A stretch of DNA of 44,934 bases from UM-FILTER-37-12 sp964344965 (GCA_964344965.1 CAYFPJ010000008.1:1-44934), one strand, 5' to 3'; positions 7,999-16,619 are shown, counted from the stretch's first letter. The notes: a model not told the origin generated them from the letters alone. Numbers and translations are program-made.

Positions 7999-8610
7999 AT
8001 GATAAATAAAAATTCTCTTTTTGTTTTACTGTTAGCCAATTTGGTTCCCATAGTGGGCGTTTTGTTTTTTGAATGGAGTTTGTTTGGTGTCCTGTTTTTC
8101 TTTTGGTTAGAAAATATTGCAATCGGTTTTTGGAATATCCCAAAAATGTGGAAGGTCAAAAAACCAAATAAAGATTTTGTGAGTGGGTTGCCAAAATCAT
8201 TTTCAGATAGTGGTGTAGATCTTGCTCAAAAAATAACAAAAATATTTTTAATACCTTTTTTTATTATCCATTTTGGGATATTTACTTTTGGCCATGGAGC
8301 CTTTATTGTTTTTTTGTTTGGGCCTGTGGACATTACCATTCTGTCTATGTTGGTAGGATTGGTATCTCTTTTTGTAAGTCATGGATATTCATTTTTTGTT
8401 AACTTTGTTGGCAAGAGAGAGTATCTTCATATGGATATTGGGCAACAAATGTTTAGCCCTTACAAAAGGATTGTAGTTGTGCATGTCACCATTGTTTTGG
8501 GAGCATTTCCTACCATGCTTTTAGGGTCTCCTGTGTTTGCTTTGCTTATTTTGGTCATCATCAAGACTTTGGTAGATTTGTGGTCTCATAAGAAAGAACA
8601 CACCTTTTGA
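7999..8610 (+). CDS. DUF6498-like integral membrane protein
   Basis: A 203-aa protein with about five to six hydrophobic segments. It begins NSLFVLLLANLVPIVGVLFF and has FFWLENIAIGFWNIPKMW, the kind of conserved Glu/Asn motif seen in DUF6498 membrane proteins. The loop after helix two is basic and polar; FGPVDITILSMLVGLVSLFVSHGYSFFVNF forms the middle helices. Function is unknown. It lies 12 bp after the lipoprotein gene, suggesting an envelope-related pair. Confidence 0.75.
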   Translation: MINKNSLFVLLLANLVPIVGVLFFEWSLFGVLFFFWLENIAIGFWNIPKMWKVKKPNKDFVSGLPKSFSDSGVDLAQKITKIFLIPFFIIHFGIFTFGHGAFIVFLFGPVDITILSMLVGLVSLFVSHGYSFFVNFVGKREYLHMDIGQQMFSPYKRIVVVHVTIVLGAFPTMLLGSPVFALLILVIIKTLVDLWSHKKEHTF

Positions 8611-8659
8611 AGTTGCTGTGACACTTGCGTATTTGGGTATTTTATGCTAGGGTTCCCAA

Positions 8660-8944
8660 ATGAAAATAATCTCATATATGGAAAATAATGCTAGTTTTAG
8701 CCAAAAAGTGCTTGAAGTGGTGAGGAATATCCAAAAAGGAGAAGTCATGACTTACAAGCAAGTGGCTGAAAAAGCTGGCAATCCAAAAGCATCTAGAGCA
8801 GTAGGTAATATTTTGAATAAAAATTATAATCCTGATATTCCTTGTCATCGTGTTGTTAGATCAGATGGGAAAACAGGAGGATACAATAGAGGGGCTGCCA
8901 GAAAAATTGAAATTTTACGAAAAGAAGGTTATCTAGAGCAATAA
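8660..8944 (+). CDS. Methylated-DNA--protein-cysteine methyltransferase (MGMT domain)
   Basis: DNA-binding alkyltransferase domain of 94 aa that repairs O6-alkylguanine by transferring the alkyl group to itself. It has the helix-turn-helix region (VMTYKQVAEKAGNPKASRAVG) and the active-site PCHRV with Cys62, followed by GKTGGYNRGAARKIEILRKEG. The acceptor Cys is present, so this is a true methyltransferase domain and not a Cys-less ATL protein. The N-terminal ribonuclease-like domain of long MGMTs is absent. An alternative in-frame ATG at 8678 (MENNASFSQ) would fit the family start equally well. Confidence 0.9.
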   Translation: MKIISYMENNASFSQKVLEVVRNIQKGEVMTYKQVAEKAGNPKASRAVGNILNKNYNPDIPCHRVVRSDGKTGGYNRGAARKIEILRKEGYLEQ

Positions 8945-8986
8945 TTTGTTGCTTGTAAGATTTATCTTAAAATTTCGTCATATATT

Positions 8987-9481
8987 ATGACCGCGGATCA
9001 AAAGAGAGAACAATTTATTGAGAGTTATAATGAACATGTTGACGCTATTTTTCGTTACATTCTCTTTCGTGTTTATAATAGACAAAGAGCGCACGATATG
9101 ACTCAAGAGGTTTTCACCAAGGTGTGGAAAGTTCTTGTAGACGGTAAAAATATTGAAAATTTGCGAGCTTTTCTTTATAAAGTTGCTTATCATCTGATAG
9201 TGGACGAATCCAGGAAGAAAAAAGAGCAATCTTTGGATGTTCTTAAGGAAGTTGGGTTTGAAATAACAGGAAATGATGAAAAATTTTCCCAAGACATGGT
9301 TGATATTCAGATTATTGTAGAGAGGATAGAAAATATGGGAGAGAATTACCGTGATATACTGCTAATGCGATATGTAGATGATTTGCCTGTCGGAGAAATT
9401 GCGAGCGCTCTTGGATTATCGGAAAATGTAGTGTCTGTCCGTATTCATCGTGGCATAAAAAAATTACGTAACACTCTTTGA
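8987..9481 (+). CDS. RNA polymerase sigma-70 family (ECF-like) factor
   Basis: A 164-aa sigma factor with region 2 (about 10-78: FRYILFRVYNRQRAHDMTQEVFTKVW, then FLYKVAYHLIVDESRKKKE) and region 4 (about 108-164: YRDILLMRYVDDLPVGEIASALGLSENVVSVRIHRGIKKL). It has no region 1.1 or 3, as in ECF factors. Its TGA stop is separated by 1 nt from the ATG of the DUF5667 protein, so the two are translationally coupled. That arrangement suggests the partner is its regulator (anti-sigma-like). Target promoters are unknown. Confidence 0.92.
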   Translation: MTADQKREQFIESYNEHVDAIFRYILFRVYNRQRAHDMTQEVFTKVWKVLVDGKNIENLRAFLYKVAYHLIVDESRKKKEQSLDVLKEVGFEITGNDEKFSQDMVDIQIIVERIENMGENYRDILLMRYVDDLPVGEIASALGLSENVVSVRIHRGIKKLRNTL

Positions 9482-9482
9482 T

Positions 9483-11795
9483 ATGAAGTTCTCAGACGAT
9501 ATTCACAATAAAATGCAGCACATCAAGCTCAATGATGAAGAGCGTGACGCAATGGACGATGCAGTTTTGTCATTTATGGAAGCAAATCCCATCCAACAAG
9601 AAGAAATGCAAAAATCCAGCAGTGCCGCAAAATATGTTACTAATATGAAAGAAAATATTACCAATAATTCTCAGTTTTTCTTATCCACTTTTATTCGCAG
9701 ACTTTCTTATGCTGCTTTGGCGCTTGTCCTTACTGTGGCTGTGGGCGGTGGATCTGTGCTGGCATCACAAAATGCTCTCCCGGGAGATACATTGTACGGA
9801 CTAAAAGTCAATGTTGCAGAAGAATTGCAATCACGATTTTCTCCTAATGAAAAAGTGCGGGCAGAGTGGGAGGCCGAACGTGTCCGTCGGAGGCTCCTGG
9901 AGATCAATATGCTTCTTGAGAAGAATGGTCGTGTCGATGATGGTGTGATTGAGGAAACTAAAGGGCACATTGACGAACATAGTAACGCTGTAGTACTGGC
10001 TACCAATAGACTTGGTGCATTGGGAGATTCAGATGCTATTCTTGGTATCGTCGTCCAACTCCAAGAAACATTGGAGACATACAAAGCTTTGCTGACAAGT
10101 ATTGTCGAACAAAAGCAAGGAAGTGTGAACCCAGAAGTTTTAGCTCTGCTTGGAAATGTAGAAGAGACAGGAAAAGCAGCTGAAGCACTCCAGCTTGGAA
10201 CACTTTTGGATGATGTTGGGTATACAGAAGAGGAGAAGCTCAAAGATGTCATAATAAAGACTACAAGTATTGTCCAACTGACGTCTCCAAAGACAGGAGA
10301 TGTCCTCATCCAAGGTCAGCTCTTTCCAATCACCTGGGATATAGATGTCTCAAATGGAAAATTGATGACAATTCAACTTCTTGACAAGGAAGGTACGATT
10401 GTTGGATATGTGGGTGCAAACGGTTTCAATGTGTCTAGTAGAAAATGGAATCCACAATTTATCTTTGGTATTTCTGATGGTCGTATATCTTCTGCGTCTC
10501 CTTCGGTAAAACCTGGAGTGTACTCAATGCTCTTTACAGTAGAGACCTATGACAACAAGACTTATCAATATCAGACTGGACAATTTAGTATTATATCTCA
10601 TCCAGCATATGAAGCACTTCCACAGCAGGAAATAGTAAAGGGTTCTGAAATTATTGTATCTGAGCCTAATGCCTTTCATGAATTTTCTCCTGGCCAGTCT
10701 GAGCAGGTAGATATCAAATGGGAGGTAAATGATCCTGACGCAGCAAATATTCCTGGGTATATCAATCTTGTCAGTGCATCTGGAAAATTTGAGAGATCAA
10801 TCATGACACTCCCAGCTCTATTCAAAGGATGGGCAGTATGGAGTGTGCCGGCTGATTTGGAACCTGGTTCATATCGGATAGAAGTGGGGGCTGGTGACTA
10901 CAAAGCATTTGGTGAAGAATTTTGGATTGGGTCAGATGAGGTGGTGAAGTTTGAGTTCGATCAGACTGATGATAATGTAGTAGAAGAGGATGAGGCTAAG
11001 AAACTGACAATCAATTTTAAGCAAATTGTTGAGCCAAACGGTGTAATTGATAGTGGTAATGGTTTTATTATGGGGGCGCAGGTATATGACAATTGGGCAA
11101 AGGCCGAGATTGCCAAGATGCTTGTACGCTGCACCAAACCAGCATTTATCGACACATCATTTACTACAATGCGGATCGAAGATGTGAATGGGCAGAGGTA
11201 CGGATCGCCAGTTACTGTCGTCGCAACAAGTGATACTGAGCAAGTGGCAGAGTTTTTGGATATTGCTGTGCCTATCCCAGATTCTGGACCACTTGATCTA
11301 AGAGTTAGGGCCTATACTTTAGGAGACTTTCCAACACACAGCGTCTCATGTGGCGTGGTCTATGAAAATGATATGCTTTTCCGAGATCTAACAGACTACA
11401 GTGTCTCGACAAAAAATATTAACAAAGGACAATATTGGGATACTGAGATCATTGGAACAGAGGATTTCGGCACAGAAGCACCTGTTTGGAATGGAGATGA
11501 AGCGTCCATGACTTGGCCACAATCATTCAATTCGATTATTGATGGTTCGCATGTCAATCTAGCTTGGAAGGTGGTAAATTCGAATATTAATAATGAAAAG
11601 GGATATCTGTCACTCCTCACAGTTTCTGGAGAGCATGTTATGGATATTGGAACTGTCTCCTCATTCTCAGAATTTCATTATTCATGGGATGTCAGTATTC
11701 CGAACACTGTCGAATCTGGATCATACCGTATCCAGCTTGCGACAGATAATGGTTTTTCTACTGTGAGTGAAGTATTCCAGCTAGTATCTGAATAA
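9483..11795 (+). CDS. DUF5667 single-pass membrane protein, putative anti-sigma partner
   Basis: A 770-aa protein. The N-terminal cytoplasmic part (1-72) starts MKFSDDIHNKM and is followed by one transmembrane helix (about 74-95). The DUF5667 domain comes next (about 96-230: ALPGDTLYGLKVNVAEELQSRFSPNEKVRAEW in substance), often found in proteins encoded beside ECF sigma factors. The rest is extracellular and beta-rich. Two to three repeated modules share a pattern of ITSPKxGD/G-x-xVxIxW plus GYLxLxxxSG and GSYRI (near 265-370, 400-480 and 675-768), with a Gmad2-like region around 510-630. I infer an anti-sigma receptor sensing envelope state. The direct sigma-binding motif is not evident. Confidence 0.8.
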   Translation: MKFSDDIHNKMQHIKLNDEERDAMDDAVLSFMEANPIQQEEMQKSSSAAKYVTNMKENITNNSQFFLSTFIRRLSYAALALVLTVAVGGGSVLASQNALPGDTLYGLKVNVAEELQSRFSPNEKVRAEWEAERVRRRLLEINMLLEKNGRVDDGVIEETKGHIDEHSNAVVLATNRLGALGDSDAILGIVVQLQETLETYKALLTSIVEQKQGSVNPEVLALLGNVEETGKAAEALQLGTLLDDVGYTEEEKLKDVIIKTTSIVQLTSPKTGDVLIQGQLFPITWDIDVSNGKLMTIQLLDKEGTIVGYVGANGFNVSSRKWNPQFIFGISDGRISSASPSVKPGVYSMLFTVETYDNKTYQYQTGQFSIISHPAYEALPQQEIVKGSEIIVSEPNAFHEFSPGQSEQVDIKWEVNDPDAANIPGYINLVSASGKFERSIMTLPALFKGWAVWSVPADLEPGSYRIEVGAGDYKAFGEEFWIGSDEVVKFEFDQTDDNVVEEDEAKKLTINFKQIVEPNGVIDSGNGFIMGAQVYDNWAKAEIAKMLVRCTKPAFIDTSFTTMRIEDVNGQRYGSPVTVVATSDTEQVAEFLDIAVPIPDSGPLDLRVRAYTLGDFPTHSVSCGVVYENDMLFRDLTDYSVSTKNINKGQYWDTEIIGTEDFGTEAPVWNGDEASMTWPQSFNSIIDGSHVNLAWKVVNSNINNEKGYLSLLTVSGEHVMDIGTVSSFSEFHYSWDVSIPNTVESGSYRIQLATDNGFSTVSEVFQLVSE

Positions 11796-11810
11796 TTATA
11801 TTCATAGTAT

Positions 11811-11840
11811 AAAAAATCCCTTTTTTAAGGGGTTTTTTTG
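11811..11840 (+). terminator. Intrinsic terminator after DUF5667 gene
   Basis: AAAAAATCCC pairs with GGGGTTTTTTT, with an A/T-rich loop and a T-tract, 15 bp after the stop codon. Confidence 0.8.
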
Positions 11841-11889
11841 TTGTATGTAAGATTTTTCTTTTTCATCCGTCACATATGATAGAAATACA

Positions 11890-11914
11890 CAGATACGCCC
11901 CGGGAACGTATCTG
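11890..11914. repeat. Hairpin in leader of secreted-protein gene
   Basis: CAGATACG and CGTATCTG pair around ccccgggaa. It lies in the 5' region of the gene at 11951. It could be a regulatory hairpin or another dispersed tag; nothing else identifies it. Confidence 0.5.
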
Positions 11915-11950
11915 AAAAATAACTAATCTATTTATTAACATAAAAATTAT

Positions 11951-12769
11951 ATGAAACGTTCAATTCTATATATGGGAGGATTGTTGGTGGCCGTTGGCAT
12001 GTTTACATTGTCACAAACTGTTTTTGCAGGTGGAGCTGCATTAAAGATAAAGCAACACTCTCTCGGAGAGAAGGAGGTGGGATATGGAGATAAGAATATT
12101 TTGGTAAATGGGACAGTTGTCCGTGCGTATTTTGATACTGAGATTGAGAAGGTTACCTTTGCGTGCGTAGGTGAAGGAGTATTTGAAAACGTTCGTCTCT
12201 ATAGCGGATCAAAATATCTTGGTGGCCCAAGTGAATCATATTATGATCCTATGGACGGTGTACAAAGGGAGGTGTTTGATGTAGAAATAAATATCCCAGA
12301 AGATAAGTACAAATTTCTTCGTGTTATTGCAGATAATAATTTAGGCAATGATGAGGGGTCTGTGGATTGCGCTATTACAGATTTTGATGCGACTCTAAAT
12401 GGGTATGATTATCAGGTGTCTGTCGCAGGAAACATGGGAATTGGTAATCAAAACACAACCTTTCATTTTGAGGGTCCAGATGAGGAAGATGAATGTCTAG
12501 ACTCAAAGAGTATGGGAGGAAAAGAAATAATTTGTATAGGAGAGACTTATACTTACGCAGGTCTAAATATTATATCTACAAATTTGTATTCTAATGACGA
12601 TTTTGCAGTATTCAAGACAAATGCTTGGACTGGATATGATAGTGATCATTTTGTTGTGCAAGAAGGACAAGGATTCCTCCTTACTTCAAAGAATGGTGAG
12701 ACAGTCACAATCCATTATAGCGGTTTGGGACCGGACAATTTACCACATTTTATTGTAGAGCCAAATTAA
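11951..12769 (+). CDS. Secreted protein of unknown function
   Basis: A 272-aa protein with a clear Sec signal peptide: MKR, hydrophobic core, and cleavage probably after VFA at about residue 26. The mature part is beta-rich and acidic. It contains two Cys pairs (ACVGEGVF, VDCAITDF, ECLDSKSMG, IICIGETYTYAG). I do not recognise a family. It follows the sigma/DUF5667 pair and is closed by its own terminator, so it is a single-gene unit. It may be a target of that sigma factor, but nothing in the sequence proves this. Confidence 0.8.
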   Translation: MKRSILYMGGLLVAVGMFTLSQTVFAGGAALKIKQHSLGEKEVGYGDKNILVNGTVVRAYFDTEIEKVTFACVGEGVFENVRLYSGSKYLGGPSESYYDPMDGVQREVFDVEINIPEDKYKFLRVIADNNLGNDEGSVDCAITDFDATLNGYDYQVSVAGNMGIGNQNTTFHFEGPDEEDECLDSKSMGGKEIICIGETYTYAGLNIISTNLYSNDDFAVFKTNAWTGYDSDHFVVQEGQGFLLTSKNGETVTIHYSGLGPDNLPHFIVEPN

Positions 12770-12776
12770 TTATCTT

Positions 12777-12822
12777 AAAAATAATAAAAGTGCCATATTA
12801 ATGGCACTTTTATTATTTTTTT
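12777..12822 (+). terminator. Strong intrinsic terminator
   Basis: A perfect 18-bp stem (12779-12796 with 12101-type partner at 12801-12818) has a 4-nt loop, with AAAGTGCCAT / ATGGCACTTT at its top and a T-run after it. Confidence 0.9.
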
Positions 12823-12829
12823 AAGATGA

Positions 12830-12893
12830 TATACTACTTTGCATGGATAATGTGTTGGAAGAATTTACTAAAATTCGTATATGGATAAAGTAA
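12830..12893 (+). promoter_or_regulatory. Promoter with possible 16-codon leader ORF
   Basis: TATACT (12830-12835) stands 7 nt before an ATG at 12843, the leaderless spacing seen elsewhere in this window. That ATG opens a 16-codon frame (MDNVLEEFTKIRIWIK) ending at 12893, in a different frame from the 90-aa gene and overlapping its start at 12881. It could be a coupling leader peptide or chance. Confidence 0.4.
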
Positions 12894-13153
12894 AAATCGA
12901 GTCCAAGCAAGAGAATAGCGTTGGTTGGGATTTTGTAGTTTCCTTATCCCAGGAAAGTGAATATCATGTCTCTATTGAGAGAGACTATTGGCAAAAATTA
13001 ACTATTGGAAAAATGCCTCCAGAAGAATTGTTGCAAAAATCTTTCCAATTTCTTTTGGAGAGAGAACCAAAAGAATCTATCTTGAAAAAATTTGATCTCT
13101 CTGTGATTCAAAGATATTTTCCAGAATACGAGTCTACAATTATAGATTTATAA
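12881..13153 (+). CDS. Conserved-looking hypothetical protein
   Basis: A 90-aa soluble protein with no signal peptide and an unknown family. The first half is predicted beta (GWDFVVSLSQESEYHVSIERDYW), the second half helical (PPEELLQKSFQFLLEREPKESILKKF). This shape is common among small Patescibacterial hypothetical proteins. It overlaps the end of a 16-codon frame that begins at the leaderless ATG 12843, so its translation may be coupled to that frame. There is no other ribosome-binding site. Confidence 0.7.
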   Translation: MDKVKIESKQENSVGWDFVVSLSQESEYHVSIERDYWQKLTIGKMPPEELLQKSFQFLLEREPKESILKKFDLSVIQRYFPEYESTIIDL

Positions 13154-13205
13154 ATTAATTATTTATCCTCTGCAATATTCTTGTAGAGTAATTAATCAAA
13201 AACAT

Positions 13206-13634
13206 ATGGTAGAAGTAAACTACGTGACAGTGCTCGTGGCAGCATTGGCTTCATTTGCAGTGGGGATGCTTTGGTACTCCCCAGTCCTATTTGGCAAACA
13301 GTGGATGGCTCTTGCTGGGATCACAGACAAGAATATGGAAGAAGGTAAAAAGAATATGGCTCGCAATATGGTTCTTGCCTTGGTGACATCATTTGTCATG
13401 GCGGGCGTGCTGTACTATGTGGTCAGTTATACTTCTGCTTTTTATGGTGATCAGTATACTATGATGGGGGCTAGCTTGAAGGCTGCTGTGATGATGTGGG
13501 TTGGTTTTTTTGCTACTACTCAGCTTGGTATTGTCTTGTGGGAAGGGAAACCCTTCAAGTTGTATGCTCTAAATACAAGCTACTCGCTAGTTTCTCTTCT
13601 TGTGATGGCTTTGGTGATCGGTCTTTTGGGATAG
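13206..13634 (+). CDS. DUF1761 family membrane protein
   Basis: A 142-aa integral membrane protein with four hydrophobic segments. The DUF1761 hallmarks are AALASFAVGMLWYSPVLFGKQWM near the N-terminus, MWVGFFATTQLGIVLWEGKPFKLYALN before the last helix, and a hydrophobic end. The family has no established biochemical role. It is separated by 11 bp from the thioredoxin-like gene downstream, so the two probably share a transcript. Confidence 0.88.
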   Translation: MVEVNYVTVLVAALASFAVGMLWYSPVLFGKQWMALAGITDKNMEEGKKNMARNMVLALVTSFVMAGVLYYVVSYTSAFYGDQYTMMGASLKAAVMMWVGFFATTQLGIVLWEGKPFKLYALNTSYSLVSLLVMALVIGLLG

Positions 13635-13645
13635 ATTAAAAAGAT

Positions 13646-14719
13646 ATGACTGTCGGTAAATTGTTTGTAATTATTGTAGGAGTGTTTATTGCCTTGTTTG
13701 CTTTGAGTGTTTGGCAGCAGTCTTCTTATGTTTCGGTAGATTTGTCAGGCTCTGATTCATCAAAAAATTATCCAATATATAAAGAAATCGTCAAACCATC
13801 TGGATATGTGAATAGTGATGAATTTACGATTGGTGAATTTGTAGGTGAGAAAGTGATTTTGCTTGATATCATGACCTATAGCTGTATCAATTGCCAGCGA
13901 ACATTCCCATATATCAATGCTTGGCATGAAAAATATAAGAACCAAGGTTTGCAAATAATCGGTATTCATACCCCAGAATTTGAATTTGAAAAAGATATCG
14001 AGAATGTACGTGAAGCAGCTGAGCGTTTTGGTCTAGAATTTCCAATTGTTCTTGACAATGACTATGGTACTTGGAGAGCCTACAATAATAGTTATTGGCC
14101 ACGCAAGTATCTGATCGATATTGAAGGTAGGGTGGTCTATGATCATATTGGGGAAGGTAAGTATGATGAAACGGAAAAGAAAATTCAAGAACTTTTGAAA
14201 GATAGAGCATCCAAGTTGGATAAGGGAATGAAAATATCCGAAGATGTGGTAGAGCCTGAGGATGCAGAAGATGTCGATCTTTATAAAAAGAGAAGTCATG
14301 AGACATACTTCGGCAGTCTTAGAAATAAGAACCAAGGAGTGGTCACGCAAAAAGATGGAGACATTTGGACATTTGTTCGTCCAGAAAAGATAAAAGAAGG
14401 TCAACTTTATTTGGTCGGAGATTGGAAGATCACTGGAGAATATGCAGAGGCTATATCTGACAGTGCTTCTATTATATATAATTACAGTGCCCAAAAGGTA
14501 TTTTTGGTCATGAGTGCTGAGAAGGAAGTTTCTGCCCGAGTATTTCAGGATGGGAAGATGGTAGATGGCGATGCAGGACAACACATTGAAGAAGGTTTTT
14601 TGAAAGTCCAAAATGAACAATTGTATAGAATTATTGAAAGTGAAGAGAGTGGGAATCATCTGTTGGAAATAAAGATAGATGAGCCAGGTCTGAGGGCCTT
14701 TGCCTTTACCTTTGGCTGA
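13646..14719 (+). CDS. TlpA/DipZ-like membrane-anchored thioredoxin protein
   Basis: A 357-aa envelope redox protein with an N-terminal membrane helix (about 4-22) and a thioredoxin-fold domain (about 55-200) with the CINC active site (C80, C83). The domain also has GLQIIGIHTPEFEFEKD and the cis-Pro region YWPRKYLIDIEGRVVYDHIGEG. The C-terminal beta domain (about 225-357) resembles the extra domain of DipZ/YfmN-type proteins. CxNC-type thioredoxins of this class are not typical reductases; the substrate is unknown. The following gene, after 78 bp, is a glutaredoxin, making a small thiol-redox neighbourhood. Confidence 0.87.
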   Translation: MTVGKLFVIIVGVFIALFALSVWQQSSYVSVDLSGSDSSKNYPIYKEIVKPSGYVNSDEFTIGEFVGEKVILLDIMTYSCINCQRTFPYINAWHEKYKNQGLQIIGIHTPEFEFEKDIENVREAAERFGLEFPIVLDNDYGTWRAYNNSYWPRKYLIDIEGRVVYDHIGEGKYDETEKKIQELLKDRASKLDKGMKISEDVVEPEDAEDVDLYKKRSHETYFGSLRNKNQGVVTQKDGDIWTFVRPEKIKEGQLYLVGDWKITGEYAEAISDSASIIYNYSAQKVFLVMSAEKEVSARVFQDGKMVDGDAGQHIEEGFLKVQNEQLYRIIESEESGNHLLEIKIDEPGLRAFAFTFG

Positions 14720-14797
14720 TCTGTGCACAGTGTACGAATCCTGAGTATTTTGCTATAGTCTTTATACTTACCTTGGATTATTCTTAGATAATAAATT

Positions 14798-15049
14798 ATG
14801 AAAAAAATAACATTATACACAAAACCAACTTGCCCTTATTGCGTCAAGGCAAAGGAATTACTGGATTCAGAAGGCTTGGAATACACTGATGTGGATGTGA
14901 TTGCCAATCCAGAAATTAGAGAAGAGATGAGAGAGAAGACTGGTCACCCGACAGTACCCATAATTATGTTTGACGACCAGTTGATTGGCGGTTACAGCGA
15001 TCTAGCTCGTATTCATTCTGAAGAAAAATTAGAAGAGATGCTAAAATAA
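14798..15049 (+). CDS. Glutaredoxin
   Basis: An 83-aa cytosolic dithiol glutaredoxin. The active site is CPYC (C12, C15), with the cis-Pro motif TVPIIMF and the glutathione-site GGYSDL. Length and all motifs fit the Grx3/GrxC class. It may transfer electrons to ribonucleotide reductase or other disulfides. CPR genomes often lack glutathione synthesis, so the true reductant may be different; that is inference. Confidence 0.93.
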   Translation: MKKITLYTKPTCPYCVKAKELLDSEGLEYTDVDVIANPEIREEMREKTGHPTVPIIMFDDQLIGGYSDLARIHSEEKLEEMLK

Positions 15050-15075
15050 AATAATTATTACTTAACTAAAAATAT

Positions 15076-15342
15076 ATGGATGATGGAAGAAGGGAGAAAA
15101 GACGACAGTCTTTAAAAGAATTAACTTTGAGAACAATTGATGATTTACTTCAAGAATCAGATCATTTAGTCTCCTCTTTTGGTGTTGAAGATACGGATCA
15201 CCATAAAACTGCAATGGATGCTCTTAGAGAGTTAAAAGAGGCTGTAGAGTCAGATGATGTGGAAACAATAAAAAGAATTAGAGATTCTAGCTTTCATTAC
15301 TCAAATATAGCTAAGGAATATTTGAGGAATGCCAATAGATAG
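15076..15342 (+). CDS. Small charged helical hypothetical protein
   Basis: An 88-aa soluble, strongly helical and charged protein (RREKRRQSLKELTLRTIDDLL, ALRELKEAVESDDVETIKRIRDS). No family is recognised. It follows the glutaredoxin gene by 26 bp and could be in its transcript. Coding is supported by the uninterrupted frame and the codon use resembling its neighbours. Confidence 0.6.
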   Translation: MDDGRREKRRQSLKELTLRTIDDLLQESDHLVSSFGVEDTDHHKTAMDALRELKEAVESDDVETIKRIRDSSFHYSNIAKEYLRNANR

Positions 15343-15404
15343 CACATGTTGTTCCAAATCACACCTAAACACCTAATAACATAACACCTAAAATACCTAG
15401 ACCT

Positions 15405-16373
15405 ATGATGCAAGACGCCATTCGAGATTTTGCCAAACAATTTGAATATCAGCCTGTTGTTGAAAATGGGGGCAAGCTAGAGAGAAAAAATAGAGTTGTT
15501 GTTATTGGAATGGGGGGTTCTCATTTGGCTGGAGACATGATTCTTCGTTTGATTCCGGATTTTCCAATGAGAGCACACAGTGATTATGGATTACCTACTT
15601 TGCCAGTCGGAGAACTGGAAGATAGCTTAATAATTTGCAGTTCTTACTCTGGCAATACAGAAGAAGTTTTGTCTGCTTATGACGAAGCAATAGAGAGAGG
15701 TCTGTCTGTAGCTGTCATTGCAGTTGGTGGCAAGCTAATTGAAAATGCTAAGAAAGATGGTGTCCCATATATCCAAATACCAGATACTGGTATTCAACCA
15801 AGATCAGCGCTTGGTTTCAGTGTCCTTGGACATTTGAAATTATTGGGGCAAGAAAAATTGTTAGCAGAACTAACTTCTCTTGCTTCAATATTAAATTCAG
15901 AAAAAATAGAAAATGACGGCAGGAAGTTGGCTGGACGCATGAGAGATCATGCCCCTGTAATATACTCTTCGAGAAAAAACTGGACACTAGCCTGGAACTG
16001 GAAAATAAAGTTCAATGAGACTGGCAAGATTCCTGCCTTTCACAATGTTTTCCCAGAACTAAATCATAATGAAATGACTGGCTTTGATACCGTAGACTCC
16101 AGCAAACATTTATCCCAAAATTTTTACGTTCTAATTTTGAAAGATAGTGATGATCACCCAAAGATTCAAAAAAGAATGGAAATTGTAGAAAAGTTGTATC
16201 GTGATCGAGGAGTATCTGTAGAGACCATTGAGCTCTCAGGAGATTCTCCAGCAGAGAAATTATTTTCTTCTCTTATCCTTGCTGATTGGACTGCGGTGTA
16301 TATAGCAGAATTGTATGGATTAGAGTCAGAAGAGGTCCCCATGGTTGAAGAATTTAAGAAGATGATTGGTTGA
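15405..16373 (+). CDS. SIS-domain phosphoglucose/phosphomannose isomerase
   Basis: A 322-aa member of the bifunctional glucose-6-phosphate / mannose-6-phosphate isomerase family. Two SIS domains are present. The first has GMGGSH (35-40) and the sugar-phosphate loop SSYSGNTEE (79-87); the second carries the PGI/PMI-type FPELNHNEMTGF motif with the catalytic Glu/His. It supplies fructose-6-phosphate for glycolysis or mannose-6-phosphate for surface sugars. Two adjacent ATGs (15405, 15408) are possible starts. The spacer before it is a run of degenerate cctaa-type repeats. Confidence 0.9.
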   Translation: MMQDAIRDFAKQFEYQPVVENGGKLERKNRVVVIGMGGSHLAGDMILRLIPDFPMRAHSDYGLPTLPVGELEDSLIICSSYSGNTEEVLSAYDEAIERGLSVAVIAVGGKLIENAKKDGVPYIQIPDTGIQPRSALGFSVLGHLKLLGQEKLLAELTSLASILNSEKIENDGRKLAGRMRDHAPVIYSSRKNWTLAWNWKIKFNETGKIPAFHNVFPELNHNEMTGFDTVDSSKHLSQNFYVLILKDSDDHPKIQKRMEIVEKLYRDRGVSVETIELSGDSPAEKLFSSLILADWTAVYIAELYGLESEEVPMVEEFKKMIG

Positions 16374-16387
16374 TTTTTACTTGCTTT

Positions 16388-16532
16388 GAATTACGAAACA
16401 CCCCAATCTCGTCATTGCGAGGAGTGCGCGAAGCAAGCACGACGTGGCAATCCTATGGTTTTTAGACAAAACACTGAGATTGCCACGTCGTTCTTTCAGA
16501 CTCCTCGCAATGACGACGTGGTTTAGTGATTC
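16388..16532. repeat. MITE-like inverted-repeat element (TCATTGCGAGGAG family)
   Basis: The element has inverted arms. CGTCATTGCGAGGAG (16410-16424) pairs with CTCCTCGCAATGACG (16501-16515), and GACGTGGCAATC (16441-16452) pairs with GATTGCCACGTC (16478-16489). Weaker pairing extends outward to GAAT at 16388 and ATTC at 16532. TCATTGCGAGGAG palindromes are a widespread bacterial dispersed repeat. No gene is inside. Confidence 0.8.
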
Positions 16533-16543
16533 AAAGTATTTAT

Positions 16544-16575
16544 AAAAAGATGCAGATAGCATCTTTTTTATTTTC
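16544..16575 (+). terminator. Intrinsic terminator
   Basis: AAAAAGATGC pairs with GCATCTTTTT around agata, followed by TTATTTT. It ends the isomerase transcript beyond the MITE-like element. Confidence 0.8.
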
Positions 16576-16619
16576 TCCAAATAAAGTATACTGTTTTCAG
16601 TAATAATTAAACAAAATTT

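Noticed and set aside
9707..10309. 200-aa open frame on the minus strand
   Set aside because: Fully antisense to the DUF5667 gene, Ser/Thr-rich shadow composition, no start signal.
14033..14728. 231-aa open frame on the minus strand
   Set aside because: Antisense to the thioredoxin-like gene, whose motifs are convincing; the minus frame has no recognisable domain.
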